NCBI RefSeq assembly: GCF_021026195.1
Contig: NZ_JAJNCT010000006.1
Coordinates: 1 to 59,508 of the forward strand
Direction of reading: 5' to 3'
Length of the DNA: 59,508 bases
DNA from: Comamonas koreensis
GTDB lineage: Bacteria; Pseudomonadota; Gammaproteobacteria; Burkholderiales; Burkholderiaceae_C
The translations under genes were made by a program, and so were the position numbers. Shown piece after piece: positions 26,091 to 35,265 of this stretch (within the stretch, counting starts at the first letter, position 1; each line of letters begins with the position of its first letter). The notes beneath the pieces are model-generated. The model had not been told where the DNA came from. It saw only the letters and a program-made list of their open reading frames with translations, and did not search any database.

Positions 26091-26840
26091 ATGAACCGCT
26101 TTGAAGGAAAGAATATTTTGGTCACCGGTGGCAGCAGTGGCATTGGCGCTGCAGCCGCTATCGCCTTTGCCCGTGAAGGCGCCCGGGTAGCGATCACCGC
26201 CCGCGATGCCGACAGCCTGGCCCGCGTCAAGGCCGAGCTGGGCCCCAACGCGCTGGCCCTGGTCAGTGAAGCGGGTGACGTATCCGCCCAAGCCGCACTG
26301 GTGGCCGAGTTGCAAACGCAGATGGGCGTGATCGATGGCGTGTTCATCAACGCCGGCGTGGCCAAGTTCGGCCCGCTGCCGCAGATCGACGAAGCACTGT
26401 GGGACAGCAGCTTTGACACCAATGTCAAAGGCCCCTACTTCCTGATCCAACGCCTGGCAGCGCTGATGACGCGTGGCGGATCCATCGTGCTGAATGGCTC
26501 GATCAACGCCCACATCGGCATGCCCAACTCCAGCGTCTATGCCGCCAGCAAGGCCGCGCTGATCTCCTTGGCCAAGACCTTGTCGGCCGAACTGCTGCCC
26601 CAAGGCGTGCGCGTGAATGTCGTGAGTCCCGGCCCCGTCAGCACCCCGCTCTACGACAAGCTGGGCCTGGCCCCCGACCAGGCCAAGGCCATGGCCGCAG
26701 GCATCCAGACGCAGATTCCGCTGGGCCGCTTTGGCACGCCAGAAGAAATCGCCGCGACGGTGCTGCATCTGGTGTCGAAGGAGTCTGGGTTTATTGTGGG
26801 GACGGAGATTATTGCGGATGGGGGCATGAGCCAGATGTGA
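26091..26840 (+). CDS. Short-chain dehydrogenase/reductase
   Basis: A 249-residue classical SDR. Motifs: VTGGSSGIGAAAA (cofactor), NAGVAKFG, a serine in VLNGSINAH, the active-site YAASKAAL and the C-terminal ADGGMSQM. ATG 26091 follows GAAGGAAATACC. Such LysR/SDR divergent pairs are common in proteobacteria, and the substrate is usually unknown. The TGG motif suggests NAD(P)H-dependent reduction or oxidation of a small alcohol or ketone. Confidence 0.9.
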   Translation: MNRFEGKNILVTGGSSGIGAAAAIAFAREGARVAITARDADSLARVKAELGPNALALVSEAGDVSAQAALVAELQTQMGVIDGVFINAGVAKFGPLPQIDEALWDSSFDTNVKGPYFLIQRLAALMTRGGSIVLNGSINAHIGMPNSSVYAASKAALISLAKTLSAELLPQGVRVNVVSPGPVSTPLYDKLGLAPDQAKAMAAGIQTQIPLGRFGTPEEIAATVLHLVSKESGFIVGTEIIADGGMSQM

Positions 26841-26972
26841 GTTGGGGGCAGCAGCTGCCGGCGCGATGGGCTCTTCTGAAGCCGACACCCTTCTGAAAAG
26901 ACCCAAGCACGCAAAACTGTATGCATAGACAGTAAAATTTTGCCCTTGATAGTTTTCACAAAGGCCCAAAAA

Positions 26973-27464
26973 ATGTCCGAAGAGCTCCAACAAGAAGCTG
27001 CGTCTGTCTTCGAAGACCGCCTTTGGCACCACAACGGCTGGGAGGCACGCGTCATCAAGAATGAAGACGACGATGGCTGGGCGGTTGCCATGACCCAGGA
27101 CGGCCAGGCCGAGCCAAGCCTGGTGGGGCCATGGACGATGGGCCGCGACAAGAAAAATCCCAAGCCGCTTGACGTTTCTGCCTTCAACACCCTCGTCAAG
27201 ACCGCCCACGAAGTCATGCGGCGGCATGAGCAGCACCTGGCGGCTCAGTTGCACAAGGACATCCAGATCCTGGTGAATGGATCGCGCGTGACCGTCTCTC
27301 TCGATATTGAGCCTGACGAGGACAATCCCTCCGCGACCCTCACCGCCACCGCAGAGGATGGCAACGAGTTGGCCAAGGTTCGCGTCAGGCCGGACCATAG
27401 CCTCAGCCGAGCGTCTGCGCAACGTTGGGCAGAAGCAGGCTATCCGCGTCCCGGCGAGGACTGA
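26973..27464 (+). CDS. Conserved-looking hypothetical protein
   Basis: A 163-residue soluble acidic protein that I do not recognise. ATG 26973 follows AAAGG at a workable distance. It shows an N-terminal part with aromatic residues (EDRLWHHNGWEARVIKNEDDDGWAVAM), a central stretch (VKTAHEVMRRHEQHLAAQLHK) likely to form a helix, and a C-terminal beta-rich part (VTVSLDIEPDEDNPSATLTA). Codon use resembles the core genes, so it is probably expressed. No signal peptide or membrane segment is seen. Confidence 0.6.
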   Translation: MSEELQQEAASVFEDRLWHHNGWEARVIKNEDDDGWAVAMTQDGQAEPSLVGPWTMGRDKKNPKPLDVSAFNTLVKTAHEVMRRHEQHLAAQLHKDIQILVNGSRVTVSLDIEPDEDNPSATLTATAEDGNELAKVRVRPDHSLSRASAQRWAEAGYPRPGED

Positions 27465-27526
27465 GCTTCAAGCCGCGCCAGCTCGCGCGGATGCTTGGAT
27501 CGGCAACGCTTGTTTTGAGGGAAGGG

Positions 27527-28013
27527 TCAGCCCCTGCTGCGCCGCACTCCAGGATAGACCACGCGGAATCGCTCGCAGGCCAGCAGCATGTCTTCATCAA
27601 ACGAGCGACCTGTGCTTTCGCATTCTCTGCTGAAGTACTCGACATGCACTTGACGCCAGTAGGCCAGAGAGCCATCCCCCCTCTCCCTCCGTTGCTGCAA
27701 ATTCCTCAGTGACAGCGCTAAACGGCACGATATCGACTTGAACCGTCTCGATGATACACAGCGGGATGTCATTGGAGTCGGTGACCACGCTCAAGTCACC
27801 GGGCTTGGGCACACCTTTGCCAGATGACTCGTAGGACCAGACGGATCCGGCAGTGGCGCGCTTGATGCCGGACAGCACGAGCTGCCCTAGTTCATCGGCC
27901 AATGCCGGAGAGTCGCCAAAGCCGAAGGCTTCGTAGAATCTCTCCTCTGGGATCCCGCCTTGCTCCAAAGAGAATGCGGACCACATAGTCATCACGTGAG
28001 ATGGGATAGCCAT
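27527..28013 (-). pseudogene. Frameshifted ASCH-domain protein
   Basis: The minus strand encodes an ASCH-domain protein split by a +1 shift. The first part (MAIPSHVMTMW, then ELGQLVLSGIKRATAGSVWSY and PKPGDLSVVTDSNDIPLCII) ends its homology at EFAATEGEG. The second frame then continues with DGSLAYWRQVHVEYFSREC and ERFRVVYPG, as expected for the family. The frames join at a run of six C on the plus strand (27676-27681); five would restore one protein of about 160 residues. It is either a recent inactivation or a sequencing error in a homopolymer. ASCH proteins bind RNA or modified nucleosides. Confidence 0.75.
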
Positions 28014-28043
28014 GGTGCTGGTTGTAGAGCGTTGCTGCCTCAT

Positions 28044-28410
28044 GTAGACCGCAATGCCTGCGGCATGTTCTGGTCGCTGATGACGCCTGTAAGTCGCCAG
28101 GTTTGGAAAGGGGGCGACGGTGTGAACGTCGAAGTATAAGTATTCAGGCTGAGCTCGGCAGTCCTCAACTCCGAGCCATATGGCCTGCTAGCAGCGAAAT
28201 ACCAGGCGCTCCAACAGCTGCCCTCCGACTGCGATTCTGGATCCTCTGCAAACCCTCGCCAGATGGGGTGACCGCAGATTACGCTGAACCGCTTGGGCCC
28301 CCCTACCCCTTTGCGCCGATCCACCCTGCATTCAGGCAAAATCCAGCCAATCGAGGCAGCCTGGTATCAGGTCTGCCGGTAAGCCCACCTTGAAGAATGG
28401 AACAACACCA
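28044..28410. other. Intergenic stretch without a recognised gene
   Basis: About 370 bases. Small open frames on both strands have no ribosome-binding site or family resemblance. No strong hairpin or repeat was noticed. It presumably holds the promoter for the gene at 28411. Confidence 0.35.
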
Positions 28411-28851
28411 ATGGCACTGACGAAAAAGGGCGATTTCATGTACGGGACGACGTCCGGCGACACCCAGGCCGAGCTGCGCAGCTACAGCGTTGCGAATGGC
28501 TATGAAGCCACCCGGTTTGCCTCGTCCAAATGCGATTGCGGGAGCCGGACTTTTGCGCTGCAAAGCGATGAAGAAGCCGGCGTGGCCATCCGCACCTGCA
28601 GTGACTGCGGGCAGGAACACCTGATGGGTGACAGCGCCGACTACATTGAAGAGGCTACCCCCGAGGGGCATGCCTGCGTGTGTGAGAACGAGGTGTTCGA
28701 GCTGGTGTCCGGCGTCTCCGTTTACCAGGGCACACATGATGTGCGCTGGTACTACATCGCTTGCCACTGCGTGGAATGCAATCTGGTGGGGGTCTTCGCA
28801 GACTGGAAGTGTGAAGCGGGTGATGCGGCGGCCTTCCTCGCCAAGGTATAA
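28411..28851 (+). CDS. Hypothetical protein with paired cysteine (zinc-ribbon-like) motifs
   Basis: A 146-residue protein of unknown function. Cysteine pairs are spaced as in zinc ribbons: CDCG near residue 42, CSDCG near 66, CVCE near 90 and CHCVEC near 123. This suggests two metal-binding knuckles in a soluble protein. The start could be ATG 28411 (MALTKKGDF) or the later ATG 28438 (MYGTTSGD); neither has a strong ribosome-binding site. It stands alone between the ASCH fragment and the aldehyde dehydrogenase on the other strand. Confidence 0.55.
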   Translation: MALTKKGDFMYGTTSGDTQAELRSYSVANGYEATRFASSKCDCGSRTFALQSDEEAGVAIRTCSDCGQEHLMGDSADYIEEATPEGHACVCENEVFELVSGVSVYQGTHDVRWYYIACHCVECNLVGVFADWKCEAGDAAAFLAKV

Positions 28852-28992
28852 GCGCTCCAGGTGGTTGCGGCAGCATGCGCGCTACCGAATACAGACTCTC
28901 TAGCCCAGAAATAAAGCCAGGCGCCCCATGTACTTGGATCGCCTGGCTTGTTCCTAAAGAGAGCCTTCACAGCTCCCTACAAAACCCAACCC

Positions 28993-30585
28993 TCAGCCAA
29001 CCGCCCCCTGGCTAGGCGCGCCATCCACCAACCGCCACAGCCCCAGCGCATTCCCATTCTGCAAAGCCTCGGGCCGCAGCGCATCGGGCAGGTCCTGGTA
29101 GCAGACCGGGCGCAGAAAGCGGTCGATCGCACTTGCTCCGACGGAGGTGTACATCGCATTGGAGGTCGCGGGGAAGGGGCCGCCGTGGACCATGGCATGG
29201 CTCACTTCCACGCCGGTGGGGAAGCCATTGACGAGGATGCGGCCGCACTTGCGCTCCAGCACCGGCAGCAGGGCGCGGGCGCTGTCGTGGTCGCCCTGCT
29301 CCAGGTGCAAGGTGGCGGTGAGCTGGCCTTCCAGGTGCTGGGCGACCTGCAGCAACTCCTCCACACTGGTGGCTTTGACGACGATGGAGGCGGGGCCAAA
29401 CATCTCCGACTGCAAGGCCTCGTTCGCCAACAAGGTCTGGGCGCTGGTCACATACAGCGCGGCTTGGGCGGCGTTGGCATGGTCTGCAGTTACGCCAGCG
29501 GCCAGCTGCTCCACGCCGGCAGCGGCTTGCAGCTGCGCACGGCCGGCCTCATAGGCCTGGTGGATGCCGGCGGTCAGCATGGTTTGCGCGCCCTTGGCGC
29601 GGATAGCGGTGGCTGCCGCGCTGATGAAGGTCGTGAGCGCGGGGCTGTCGATGGCCAGCACCAGGCCGGGGTTGGTACAGAACTGCCCTGCCCCCATCGC
29701 CAGCGAATCGGCAAAGCCCTGGGCCAGGGCCTCGGGCCGCGCGGCAAGCGCCTGGGGCAGCAAGAAGACGGGGTTGATGCTGCTCATCTCCGCATAGACG
29801 GGGATGGGCTCCGCGCGGCTGTTGGCGATGCGCAAGAGCGCCAGCCCGCCTTGGCGCGAGCCGGTAAAGCCAACGGCCTTGATCTCGGGGTGGGCCACCA
29901 GGGCCTCGCCCAGCTCACGGCCTGCGCCCACCAGCAGCGAGAAAACGCCCTCGGGCATGCCTTGGCGTTGCGCGGCCTTTTGCACGGCCCGCGCCACCAT
30001 CTCCGAGGTGCCCAGGTGTGCGCTATGCGCCTTCACGATCACCGGTGCGCCAGCGGCCAGAGCCGATGCGGTATCGCCACCGGCCACCGAGAATGCCAGC
30101 GGAAAATTGCTGGCACCAAACACCGCCACCGGGCCGAGCGGGATCTTGGTCAGGCGCAGATCGGCACGGGGCAGCGGCTGGCGATCAGGCTGGGCGGTGT
30201 CGATGGTGGCGCTCAAAAAATGCCCGTCACGCACGACCTGGGCAAACAGGCGCAGTTGGCCCACGGTGCGACCGCGCTCGCCCGTCAGCCGCGCGATGGG
30301 CAGGCCGCTTTCCGCATGGGCACGCTCAATCAGCGCATCGCCCAGCTGCAGGATTTCTTCGGCAATCGCTTCCAAAAAGGCAGCACGCTGCGCCAGCGGC
30401 AGATGGCGGTAAGGGTCGAAAGCGGCAGCGGCCAGGCTGGCGGCCAGCTCGACCTCGTTTTTGCCGCCCAGGCCAAACTCAGGCTCGGCGATGGGGGCGT
30501 TCAGCGTGGGGTTGAAGGCGCGTTGGCTGCCGCTGGTGCCGCGCAGGCTGCGGTAGCCAATGACCATGTCTCCAGTGATCTGCAT
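28993..30585 (-). CDS. Aldehyde dehydrogenase, alpha-ketoglutaric semialdehyde dehydrogenase type
   Basis: A 530-residue NAD(P)-dependent aldehyde dehydrogenase of the 2,5-dioxovalerate (alpha-ketoglutaric semialdehyde) dehydrogenase subfamily, EC 1.2.1.26 by family. Key residues: [20 protein letters not shown], the cofactor loop GFTGSRQGG, Glu266 ([11 protein letters not shown]) and the catalytic Cys303 (GQFCTNPG). ATG 30585 has GAGGAAA upstream. It is the last gene of a leftward set after an iron-alcohol dehydrogenase and an MHS permease, so it may instead oxidise the aldehyde made by that alcohol dehydrogenase. Confidence 0.85.
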   Translation of the reverse strand: MQITGDMVIGYRSLRGTSGSQRAFNPTLNAPIAEPEFGLGGKNEVELAASLAAAAFDPYRHLPLAQRAAFLEAIAEEILQLGDALIERAHAESGLPIARLTGERGRTVGQLRLFAQVVRDGHFLSATIDTAQPDRQPLPRADLRLTKIPLGPVAVFGASNFPLAFSVAGGDTASALAAGAPVIVKAHSAHLGTSEMVARAVQKAAQRQGMPEGVFSLLVGAGRELGEALVAHPEIKAVGFTGSRQGGLALLRIANSRAEPIPVYAEMSSINPVFLLPQALAARPEALAQGFADSLAMGAGQFCTNPGLVLAIDSPALTTFISAAATAIRAKGAQTMLTAGIHQAYEAGRAQLQAAAGVEQLAAGVTADHANAAQAALYVTSAQTLLANEALQSEMFGPASIVVKATSVEELLQVAQHLEGQLTATLHLEQGDHDSARALLPVLERKCGRILVNGFPTGVEVSHAMVHGGPFPATSNAMYTSVGASAIDRFLRPVCYQDLPDALRPEALQNGNALGLWRLVDGAPSQGAVG

Positions 30586-30719
30586 GGAGGGTTTCCTCAA
30601 GAAGTTGCGTTTGGGGGAAAAGATGAAAGGGATGCGCGAAGCGCGCCCAGCATGGCAAGACCCACCGCAGGCCAGCAGCGCTGCGGCAGGTCCGGCCACT
30701 TAGGCAGGCATTCAGGCCA

Positions 30720-32051
30720 TCACTCGTCCAGCGGCAGGCCGCTGCGGTCGCGGGCAACGCCGACGGCGACGATGGACACCAGCGCACAGAGCACCAGGAA
30801 GATGACCACCGGCACATAGCTGCCGCTGTAGTAGGCGATCAGCGCGGTGGCAATCAGCGGCATCGGGCCGCCCACCAGGGCTGCACCAATCTGGTAGCCC
30901 AGCGACATGCCGGTGTAGCGGATGTCCGGCGGGAAGGCCTCGGCCAACAGGGTGCCGATCATCGCGCCATAGCTGGACCAGATGATGCCCAGGCCCACAC
31001 CGACGGCCAGCGCTGCTGCCCCGACGGATTTCTGGTCGAGCAGCCAGAAGTACGGGAAGATCCAGAGCATGAAGGCGATGCTGCCGCCAATGAAGACCTT
31101 CTTGCGGCCGATCTTGTCCGACAGGTGCCCGAAGAACAGCATGCAGGGGAAGGCGATCAGCGCGCAGACCAGCACGATATTAAGAATGGTCGCGCGGGCA
31201 AAGCCGTGGTCCATCATGTACGAGATGGTGAAGGTGGCGTAGAGGAAGAAGGTCGAGGTCTCCACCACCTTGGCGCCGATGGCGATCAGCACTTCGCGCC
31301 AGTGGAACTGCAGGGTCTGCTTGATCGGAATGGGCGCGCTGCTGCGGCTGGCCTGGATTTTCTTGAACGATGGCGTCTCGCCCACTGCATTGCGGATCCA
31401 CATGCCCACCATCACCAGCACGATGGAGCCCACAAACGGAATGCGCCAGCCCCAGGACAGGAAGGCCTCTTCGCTCATGCTCGCGCTCAGCAGCGAGGTG
31501 ATGATATTGCCCAGTGCCAGGCCAAGCACCGCACCGGTCTGTGGCACCGCGCCGTAGAAGCCGCGCTTCTTGCGGGGCGAGTACTCGACCGCCAGCAGCA
31601 CGCCACCGCCCCACTCGCCGCCCAGCGCCAGGCCTTGCAGCAGGCGTAACACCGTCAGCAGGATGGGCGCCAAGATCCCAATCTGCGCGTAATTGGGCAG
31701 CAGGCCCATCAGCACGGTTGACAGGCCCATCATCGACAAGGTCATCGCCAAGGTCTTCTTGCGGCCAATGCGGTCGCCGATGTGGGAGAAGATCACGCCG
31801 CCAATCGGGCGGATCAGGAAGGCCAGCGCAAACGTGGCCAGCGACAGCATCTGGCTGACCAGCGCGTTGTCGCTGGGGAAGAACTGCTTGGCAAAAATGA
31901 TGGACGACATGGTTCCGTAGAGGAAATAGTCGTACCACTCGATGGTGCTGCCCACGGCGCTGCCAATCAGCGCGCGCCTGCGTTCCGCATCCGGAACCAT
32001 GGTTTCCTTGTCGGCCATCGTGGCCGTGTGATTCAGAGAGCTGCTGCCCAT
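30720..32051 (-). CDS. MFS transporter, metabolite:H+ symporter (MHS) family
   Basis: A 443-residue inner-membrane permease with about 12 transmembrane segments. MHS signatures: GSAVGSTIEWYDYFLYGTMS at the N-terminus, RPIGGVIFSHIGDRIGRKK, LQGLALGGEWGGGVLLA and HLSDKIGRKKVFIGG. ATG 32051 follows GAGGTGGAGAC. The family takes up organic acids, sugar acids or osmolytes with protons. Between an alcohol dehydrogenase and an aldehyde dehydrogenase, it probably imports the hydroxy acid those enzymes degrade. Confidence 0.9.
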   Translation of the reverse strand: MGSSSLNHTATMADKETMVPDAERRRALIGSAVGSTIEWYDYFLYGTMSSIIFAKQFFPSDNALVSQMLSLATFALAFLIRPIGGVIFSHIGDRIGRKKTLAMTLSMMGLSTVLMGLLPNYAQIGILAPILLTVLRLLQGLALGGEWGGGVLLAVEYSPRKKRGFYGAVPQTGAVLGLALGNIITSLLSASMSEEAFLSWGWRIPFVGSIVLVMVGMWIRNAVGETPSFKKIQASRSSAPIPIKQTLQFHWREVLIAIGAKVVETSTFFLYATFTISYMMDHGFARATILNIVLVCALIAFPCMLFFGHLSDKIGRKKVFIGGSIAFMLWIFPYFWLLDQKSVGAAALAVGVGLGIIWSSYGAMIGTLLAEAFPPDIRYTGMSLGYQIGAALVGGPMPLIATALIAYYSGSYVPVVIFLVLCALVSIVAVGVARDRSGLPLDE

Positions 32052-32163
32052 GTCTCCACCTCGGGTTGTTGATTTATGAATGTCTGCCTGTGCGCAAGCC
32101 TGCGGCCTGCCGGCCGTTGCGGCGGCGGGCCGGGCTTGCATCTGTTTTGTAGAAAAAGCCGGA

Positions 32164-33297
32164 TTACATCGACTGGCGCAGCATCTCGACGTAGTCGTCT
32201 GCGCTGGCCTCACGCGGGTTGGTGCGGTGGCTGTGGTCGGCCAGCGCGCCCTTCACGATGCGCTCGAACAGGTCTTCGGTCACACCCAGCTCGGCCAGGC
32301 CCGTGGGCAGCTGCAGGGCGCGGGATTTGGTGACCAGGGCCTCTTCCACCGACATGCCATCGGGCAGGCCCATGGCCTGCGCCAGGCGCGCGATCTTGTC
32401 TTCGCGCACCACCGACTCTGCGCCCCGGTTGAAGCGGATCACCGCTGGCAGCAGGATGGCGTTGAGGGTGCCGTGGTGCAGCTTGGGGTTGATGCCGCCC
32501 AGCGAATGGCTGAGGCTGTGCACGCAGCCCAGGCCCTTCTGGAAGGCCAGCGCCCCTTGCAGCGAGGCACTCATCATGTTGGTGCGCGCCTCCACATCGG
32601 TGGGATCGCGGAAGGCCACTTTGATATGGCGCCAGGCGCGCCAGAGGCCATCGAGCGCAATGCCATCGGCCGGCGGGTTGAAGGACGGCGCCAGAAAGGT
32701 CTCGATGCAGTGCGCAATCGCATCCATGCCGGTGGCAGCCGTCAGGCCTGCAGGCAGACCCAGGGTCAGGTTGGGGTCGCAGAGGGCGACCTTCGGGATA
32801 ACATGGGGCGAGAGGATGCCGACCTTGCGGCCATCGTCCAGGATGATGATGGCGCCACGCCCTACTTCGCTGCCGGTGCCCGCCGTGGTGGGCACTGCAA
32901 TGATGGGCAAGGTGGCGGTGATCTTGAGCGCGCCGCCCTCGATCAGCGCAAACTGGCGCAGCGGGCCTTCATGGCGGGCCGATACCGCCACCGCCTTGGC
33001 CAGGTCAATCGACGAGCCGCCGCCCACGGCGATGATGCCGTCGCAGGCGCTGCTGTTAAGCGCTTCGACGCCAGCGCGCACTGCCGTCTCCGACGGATTG
33101 GGCGGCGTGCCGTTGAACAGGCCGAACCTGGCCGTGCCCAGCGCCTGCTTGACCTGGTCGATGATGCCAGCGGCCTCCACCCCTTTGTCGGTCACGATCA
33201 AAGGATTGGTAATACCCAGCTTCTCGCACACTTCCTTCAGTTCCGCCAGCACACCGGCGCCAAAGCGCACTTCGGTCACATAGTTGATCAGAGCCAT
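32164..33297 (-). CDS. Iron-containing (type III) alcohol dehydrogenase
   Basis: A 377-residue type III alcohol dehydrogenase, related to 4-hydroxybutyrate and other hydroxy-acid dehydrogenases. The cofactor motif VGGGSSIDLAK and PTTAGTGSEV are present. The metal ligands are Asp and His in TGMDAIAHCIE and two further His in CVHSLSHSLGG and LHHGTLNA. It is the first gene of the leftward set and divergent from the LysR gene at 33402. Oxidation of a hydroxy acid to a semialdehyde, then to the diacid by the dehydrogenase at 28993, is the likely pathway. Confidence 0.9.
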   Translation of the reverse strand: MALINYVTEVRFGAGVLAELKEVCEKLGITNPLIVTDKGVEAAGIIDQVKQALGTARFGLFNGTPPNPSETAVRAGVEALNSSACDGIIAVGGGSSIDLAKAVAVSARHEGPLRQFALIEGGALKITATLPIIAVPTTAGTGSEVGRGAIIILDDGRKVGILSPHVIPKVALCDPNLTLGLPAGLTAATGMDAIAHCIETFLAPSFNPPADGIALDGLWRAWRHIKVAFRDPTDVEARTNMMSASLQGALAFQKGLGCVHSLSHSLGGINPKLHHGTLNAILLPAVIRFNRGAESVVREDKIARLAQAMGLPDGMSVEEALVTKSRALQLPTGLAELGVTEDLFERIVKGALADHSHRTNPREASADDYVEMLRQSM

Positions 33298-33401
33298 AAC
33301 GTTTTACCAGTTATATCCATTGCTATCAGAAGGCCCGAAGTCTAGGCAGCACGGCCTATTCGGTACACTGACGGCTTCCCATACCGATATAACTTTTATT
33401 C

Positions 33402-34343
33402 ATGGCCAGCGGCATCCCCAGCCTCAATTCCGTCATGTCGCGCCTGCATGCCAAGCAGCTTCGCCTGCTCATTGCCATCGAGGAAAGCGGCTCCCTGCTT
33501 GGCGCTGCGGACAAAGTCGGCCTCACACAGCCGGGCGCCAGCAAGGCGCTGCGCGAGCTGGAGTCGACGTTGCAGGTAGACCTGTTCGAGCGCACAAACC
33601 GAGGGTTAATCCCGACGGAGGCCGGGCACTGCGCGCTGCGTTTCGCCCGCCTGATCCAGTCGGACATCAACCAGCTGCGCTTTGAGCTCGATGCCATCGC
33701 CAGCGGCGTCGGCGGCCACCTGGCCATCGGCACCATCATGGGCGCGGTACCGCTGCTGTCCGATGCGCTGTCGAACGTGCTGGCGCGCCAGCCGCATATG
33801 TCGGTGGAGATCATCGAGGACACCAGCGAGACCTTGCTGGGCATGATCGAGCGCGGCCAGATCCATGCGGCGATCTGCCGCTCGTCCGTCAGCCGCACGC
33901 CCGAGGTCTATGACTCGCTGTTCATCAAGCAGGAGTCGCTGTCGGTGATTGCCAGCGTTCGCCACCCTGCGATGGGCGCCAAGGCCGTGCAACTGCAGGA
34001 TCTGCAGGACAGCCGCTGGCTGGTGTACCGCGCCCGCATGCCCATGCGCCGCCTGCTGGAGCGCGAGTTCCACGAGGCGGGACTGCACTTCCCCTCGCAC
34101 CTGATCGAAACCACCTCGGCGCTGGCCACCGTCACCATGCTCGGCCGCAACAACGACCTGGTGGCCCTGGTCTCCGACGACATCGCGAACTACTTCTCGC
34201 GCAATGGCCTGGTCGGCATCATCGATCTGACCCTGCAATCGCGCAGCGAGCCCTATGAGCTGGTGCTGCGCAAGGGCGCGCCGCGCAGCGCTGCGCTGGG
34301 GCTGTTGGTGGATGCGCTGTGCGGCGGCACGCCAGCGATGTGA
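33402..34343 (+). CDS. LysR-family transcriptional regulator
   Basis: A 313-residue LysR protein (HAKQLRLLIAIEESGSLLGA, then QPGASKALRELESTLQVDLFER). It is divergent from the alcohol-dehydrogenase gene across 104 bp and probably activates the 28.99-33.30 kb operon. The gap contains an 8-bp inverted repeat, GTTATATC at 33310-33317 and GATATAAC at 33386-33393, which may be two half-sites. ATG 33402 is close to the domain start. Confidence 0.9.
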   Translation: MASGIPSLNSVMSRLHAKQLRLLIAIEESGSLLGAADKVGLTQPGASKALRELESTLQVDLFERTNRGLIPTEAGHCALRFARLIQSDINQLRFELDAIASGVGGHLAIGTIMGAVPLLSDALSNVLARQPHMSVEIIEDTSETLLGMIERGQIHAAICRSSVSRTPEVYDSLFIKQESLSVIASVRHPAMGAKAVQLQDLQDSRWLVYRARMPMRRLLEREFHEAGLHFPSHLIETTSALATVTMLGRNNDLVALVSDDIANYFSRNGLVGIIDLTLQSRSEPYELVLRKGAPRSAALGLLVDALCGGTPAM

Positions 34344-34459
34344 AGAACGGAGCGCATGCGGGCTGAACAAGGCTGCCAAGCGACCACGCCACTGTCCATC
34401 TGGTCTGACAGACACTGCCTCGGTTCGGGACATCGCCGGCTGATGGGCACTTAATACAC

Positions 34460-34478
34460 TTATTAGCTTCACTAATGA
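34460..34478. promoter_or_regulatory. LysR-type box upstream of mocA-xdhC
   Basis: TTATTAGCTTCACTAATGA. It agrees at 16 of 19 positions with the box at 40643-40661 upstream of the aldehyde-oxidoreductase operon. The palindromic core is ATTAG-N5-CTAAT. It lies about 180 bases before the mocA start in a 316-bp intergenic region that has no gene. It is the probable target of the LysR protein encoded at 40685. Confidence 0.55.
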
Positions 34479-34659
34479 GTTCCTGCGATCGCTTCCATCA
34501 GAATCGAGCAGGAGAACCACCTGGGGCGCAGCATGGATCGCGCCCTTCCCACGAAAGACTTGTCTGTGCTCCAGCCACCATTCAACGCCCAGCCCCACAC
34601 CGGCTGGCAGCCGGTCTGCCTGCCGCCTGGGCCATTCAGCTATGCCGAGGTCTAGCCCG

Positions 34660-35265
34660 ATGTTGCAAGCTTTCAGCCCTAGCATCCTGGTTCTGGCTGC
34701 CGGCCACGGGCGGCGCTTTGCGCAATCGGGTGGCACAACACACAAGCTCGACGCGATGCTTGGCGACGTGACGGTGCTGGACCATGTGCTGCGTAGCGTT
34801 GTGGCTTCCGGCCTGCCCTACCACGTCGTCCGCCCTGTGGCGGATGGTTCGCCCCCCGAGAGGGATGGCATGGGCGATTCCATCGCCCGGGGCGTGGCGG
34901 CGACGGCAGACGCCGATGGCTGGCTGATCCTGCCCGGCGATCTGCCTTTGGTCCGCGCGCAAAGCCTGGTGGCGGTGGCGCAAAGCCTGGCCACGCACGC
35001 GGTGGTGGTACCGCAATGCGGCGATCACCACGGCCACCCGGTGGGCTTTGCCAGGATATGCCGTGAGGCACTGCTGAAACTGCAGGGCGACACGGGGGCC
35101 AGTGCCATTGTGCGCAGCCACAGACAAGCGGGAACGGCCCATTCCTTGCAGCTTGATGATCCCGGCATCGCCATCGATATCGACACCTGCGAGGACCTGG
35201 CGCGGGCACAAGCGCTGCTGGCCAGCGGGGACTTTGGGCAGGAGGCCAGCCTTGGAAAACGTTGA
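34660..35265 (+). CDS. MocA-like molybdenum cofactor nucleotidyltransferase
   Basis: A 201-residue NTP-transferase that would attach a nucleotide (CMP) to molybdenum cofactor for xanthine-dehydrogenase-family enzymes. The N-terminal loop SILVLAAGHGRRFAQSGG binds the nucleotide, and WLILPGDLPLV and HGHPVGF are family motifs. Start ATG 34660 has GAGG upstream; ATG 34642 is an alternative. It overlaps the following xdhC-like gene. The pair faces the paoABC-like operon, whose product needs exactly this cofactor form. Confidence 0.85.
   Translation: MLQAFSPSILVLAAGHGRRFAQSGGTTHKLDAMLGDVTVLDHVLRSVVASGLPYHVVRPVADGSPPERDGMGDSIARGVAATADADGWLILPGDLPLVRAQSLVAVAQSLATHAVVVPQCGDHHGHPVGFARICREALLKLQGDTGASAIVRSHRQAGTAHSLQLDDPGIAIDIDTCEDLARAQALLASGDFGQEASLGKR

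Noticed and set aside
28948..30819. A 623-codon plus-strand open frame
   Set aside because: Antisense shadow of the aldehyde dehydrogenase, whose catalytic motifs are on the minus strand.
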